Source: an uncultured Mailhella sp.
Lineage (GTDB): Bacteria > Desulfobacterota > Desulfovibrionia > Desulfovibrionales > Desulfovibrionaceae
DNA: 25,328 nt
NCBI GenBank assembly: GCA_910579055.1
Contig: CAJTSU010000012.1
Coordinates: forward strand, 1-25,328
Direction of reading: 5' to 3'
Of the stretch, positions 25,256-25,328 are shown piece by piece (the stretch's first letter is position 1; each line of letters opens with the position of its first letter). The translations under genes and the position numbers were made by a program. The notes under the pieces are model-generated. The model did no database searches, had not been told where the DNA came from, and saw nothing but the letters and a program-made list of their open reading frames with translations.

Positions 25256-25328
25256 TTGAAAATAACCTTGACCGCCGGAGGCGCGAGCGCAGCTGCCCGA
25301 AGGGGTATAGCCGTAGCCGAGCAAAGCG
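25256..25328. other. GC-rich non-coding edge sequence, possible repeat boundary
   Basis: After the AT-rich YoaK-type gene the last 70 bases switch to GC-rich sequence with short self-complementary pieces (GCGCGAGCGC, GCAGCTGC). I see no gene. On the minus strand two TTCAACA copies ten bases apart lie just before it, upstream of the YoaK-type gene. It could be the edge of a dispersed repeat, but one copy in the window cannot show that. Confidence 0.25.

Overview
The window looks like a chromosomal piece from a sulfate-reducing deltaproteobacterium of the Desulfovibrionaceae type (Desulfovibrio/Bilophila-like). This rests on the overall character of RpoB, RpoC and IleRS, a NIL-domain dicluster ferredoxin beside a CheZ phosphatase, a sigma-54-dependent NtrC-type regulator and a GC-rich core. 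The lineage is an inference from protein character, not from a search.

Left edge (1-2540) is an accessory region at a tRNA. It holds the 3' end of an IS630-family transposase, an AT-rich hypothetical gene whose 3' end was replaced by that insertion, structured non-coding DNA, and a P4-type tyrosine integrase broken by one in-frame TAA. The integrase points away from the 3' end of a tRNA with anticodon CAT. This is the usual layout of an integrative island at its tRNA attachment site.

The core block 2640-8600 is all on the minus strand. ileS, lspA, a small two-helix PLDc_N-type membrane protein and the periplasmic lipoprotein CpoB/YbgF are tightly packed (ileS-lspA 2 bp apart, lspA and the next gene overlapping as ATGA) and probably form one operon. 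After a gap comes the NIL/ferredoxin-cheZ pair. A sigma-70-like promoter precedes ileS.

The most interesting block is 8760-14290. A secreted arylsulfotransferase-type beta-propeller protein and a secreted ComEA-like helix-hairpin-helix protein form a two-gene minus-strand operon. They have a good sigma-54 promoter (GG-N10-GC) and two 18-bp dyad elements exactly 33 bp apart upstream. The divergent gene encodes a membrane histidine kinase with an extracytoplasmic SBP_bac_3 sensor domain. Converging on it is an NtrC-type sigma-54 activator with an intact GAFTGA loop. I infer one regulon: an external ligand is sensed by the kinase, the regulator binds the dyads, and sigma-54 RNA polymerase transcribes the sulfotransferase operon.

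The region 14380-23290 holds rpoC and rpoB (minus strand) with strong hairpins after rpoC, between rpoB and rpoC, and upstream of rpoB. The usual rplJ-rplL genes are not upstream of rpoB; a GT2 glycosyltransferase lies there instead. The right edge carries an AT-rich YoaK/DUF1275 membrane protein gene. No CRISPR array, rRNA gene or complete mobile element was seen.
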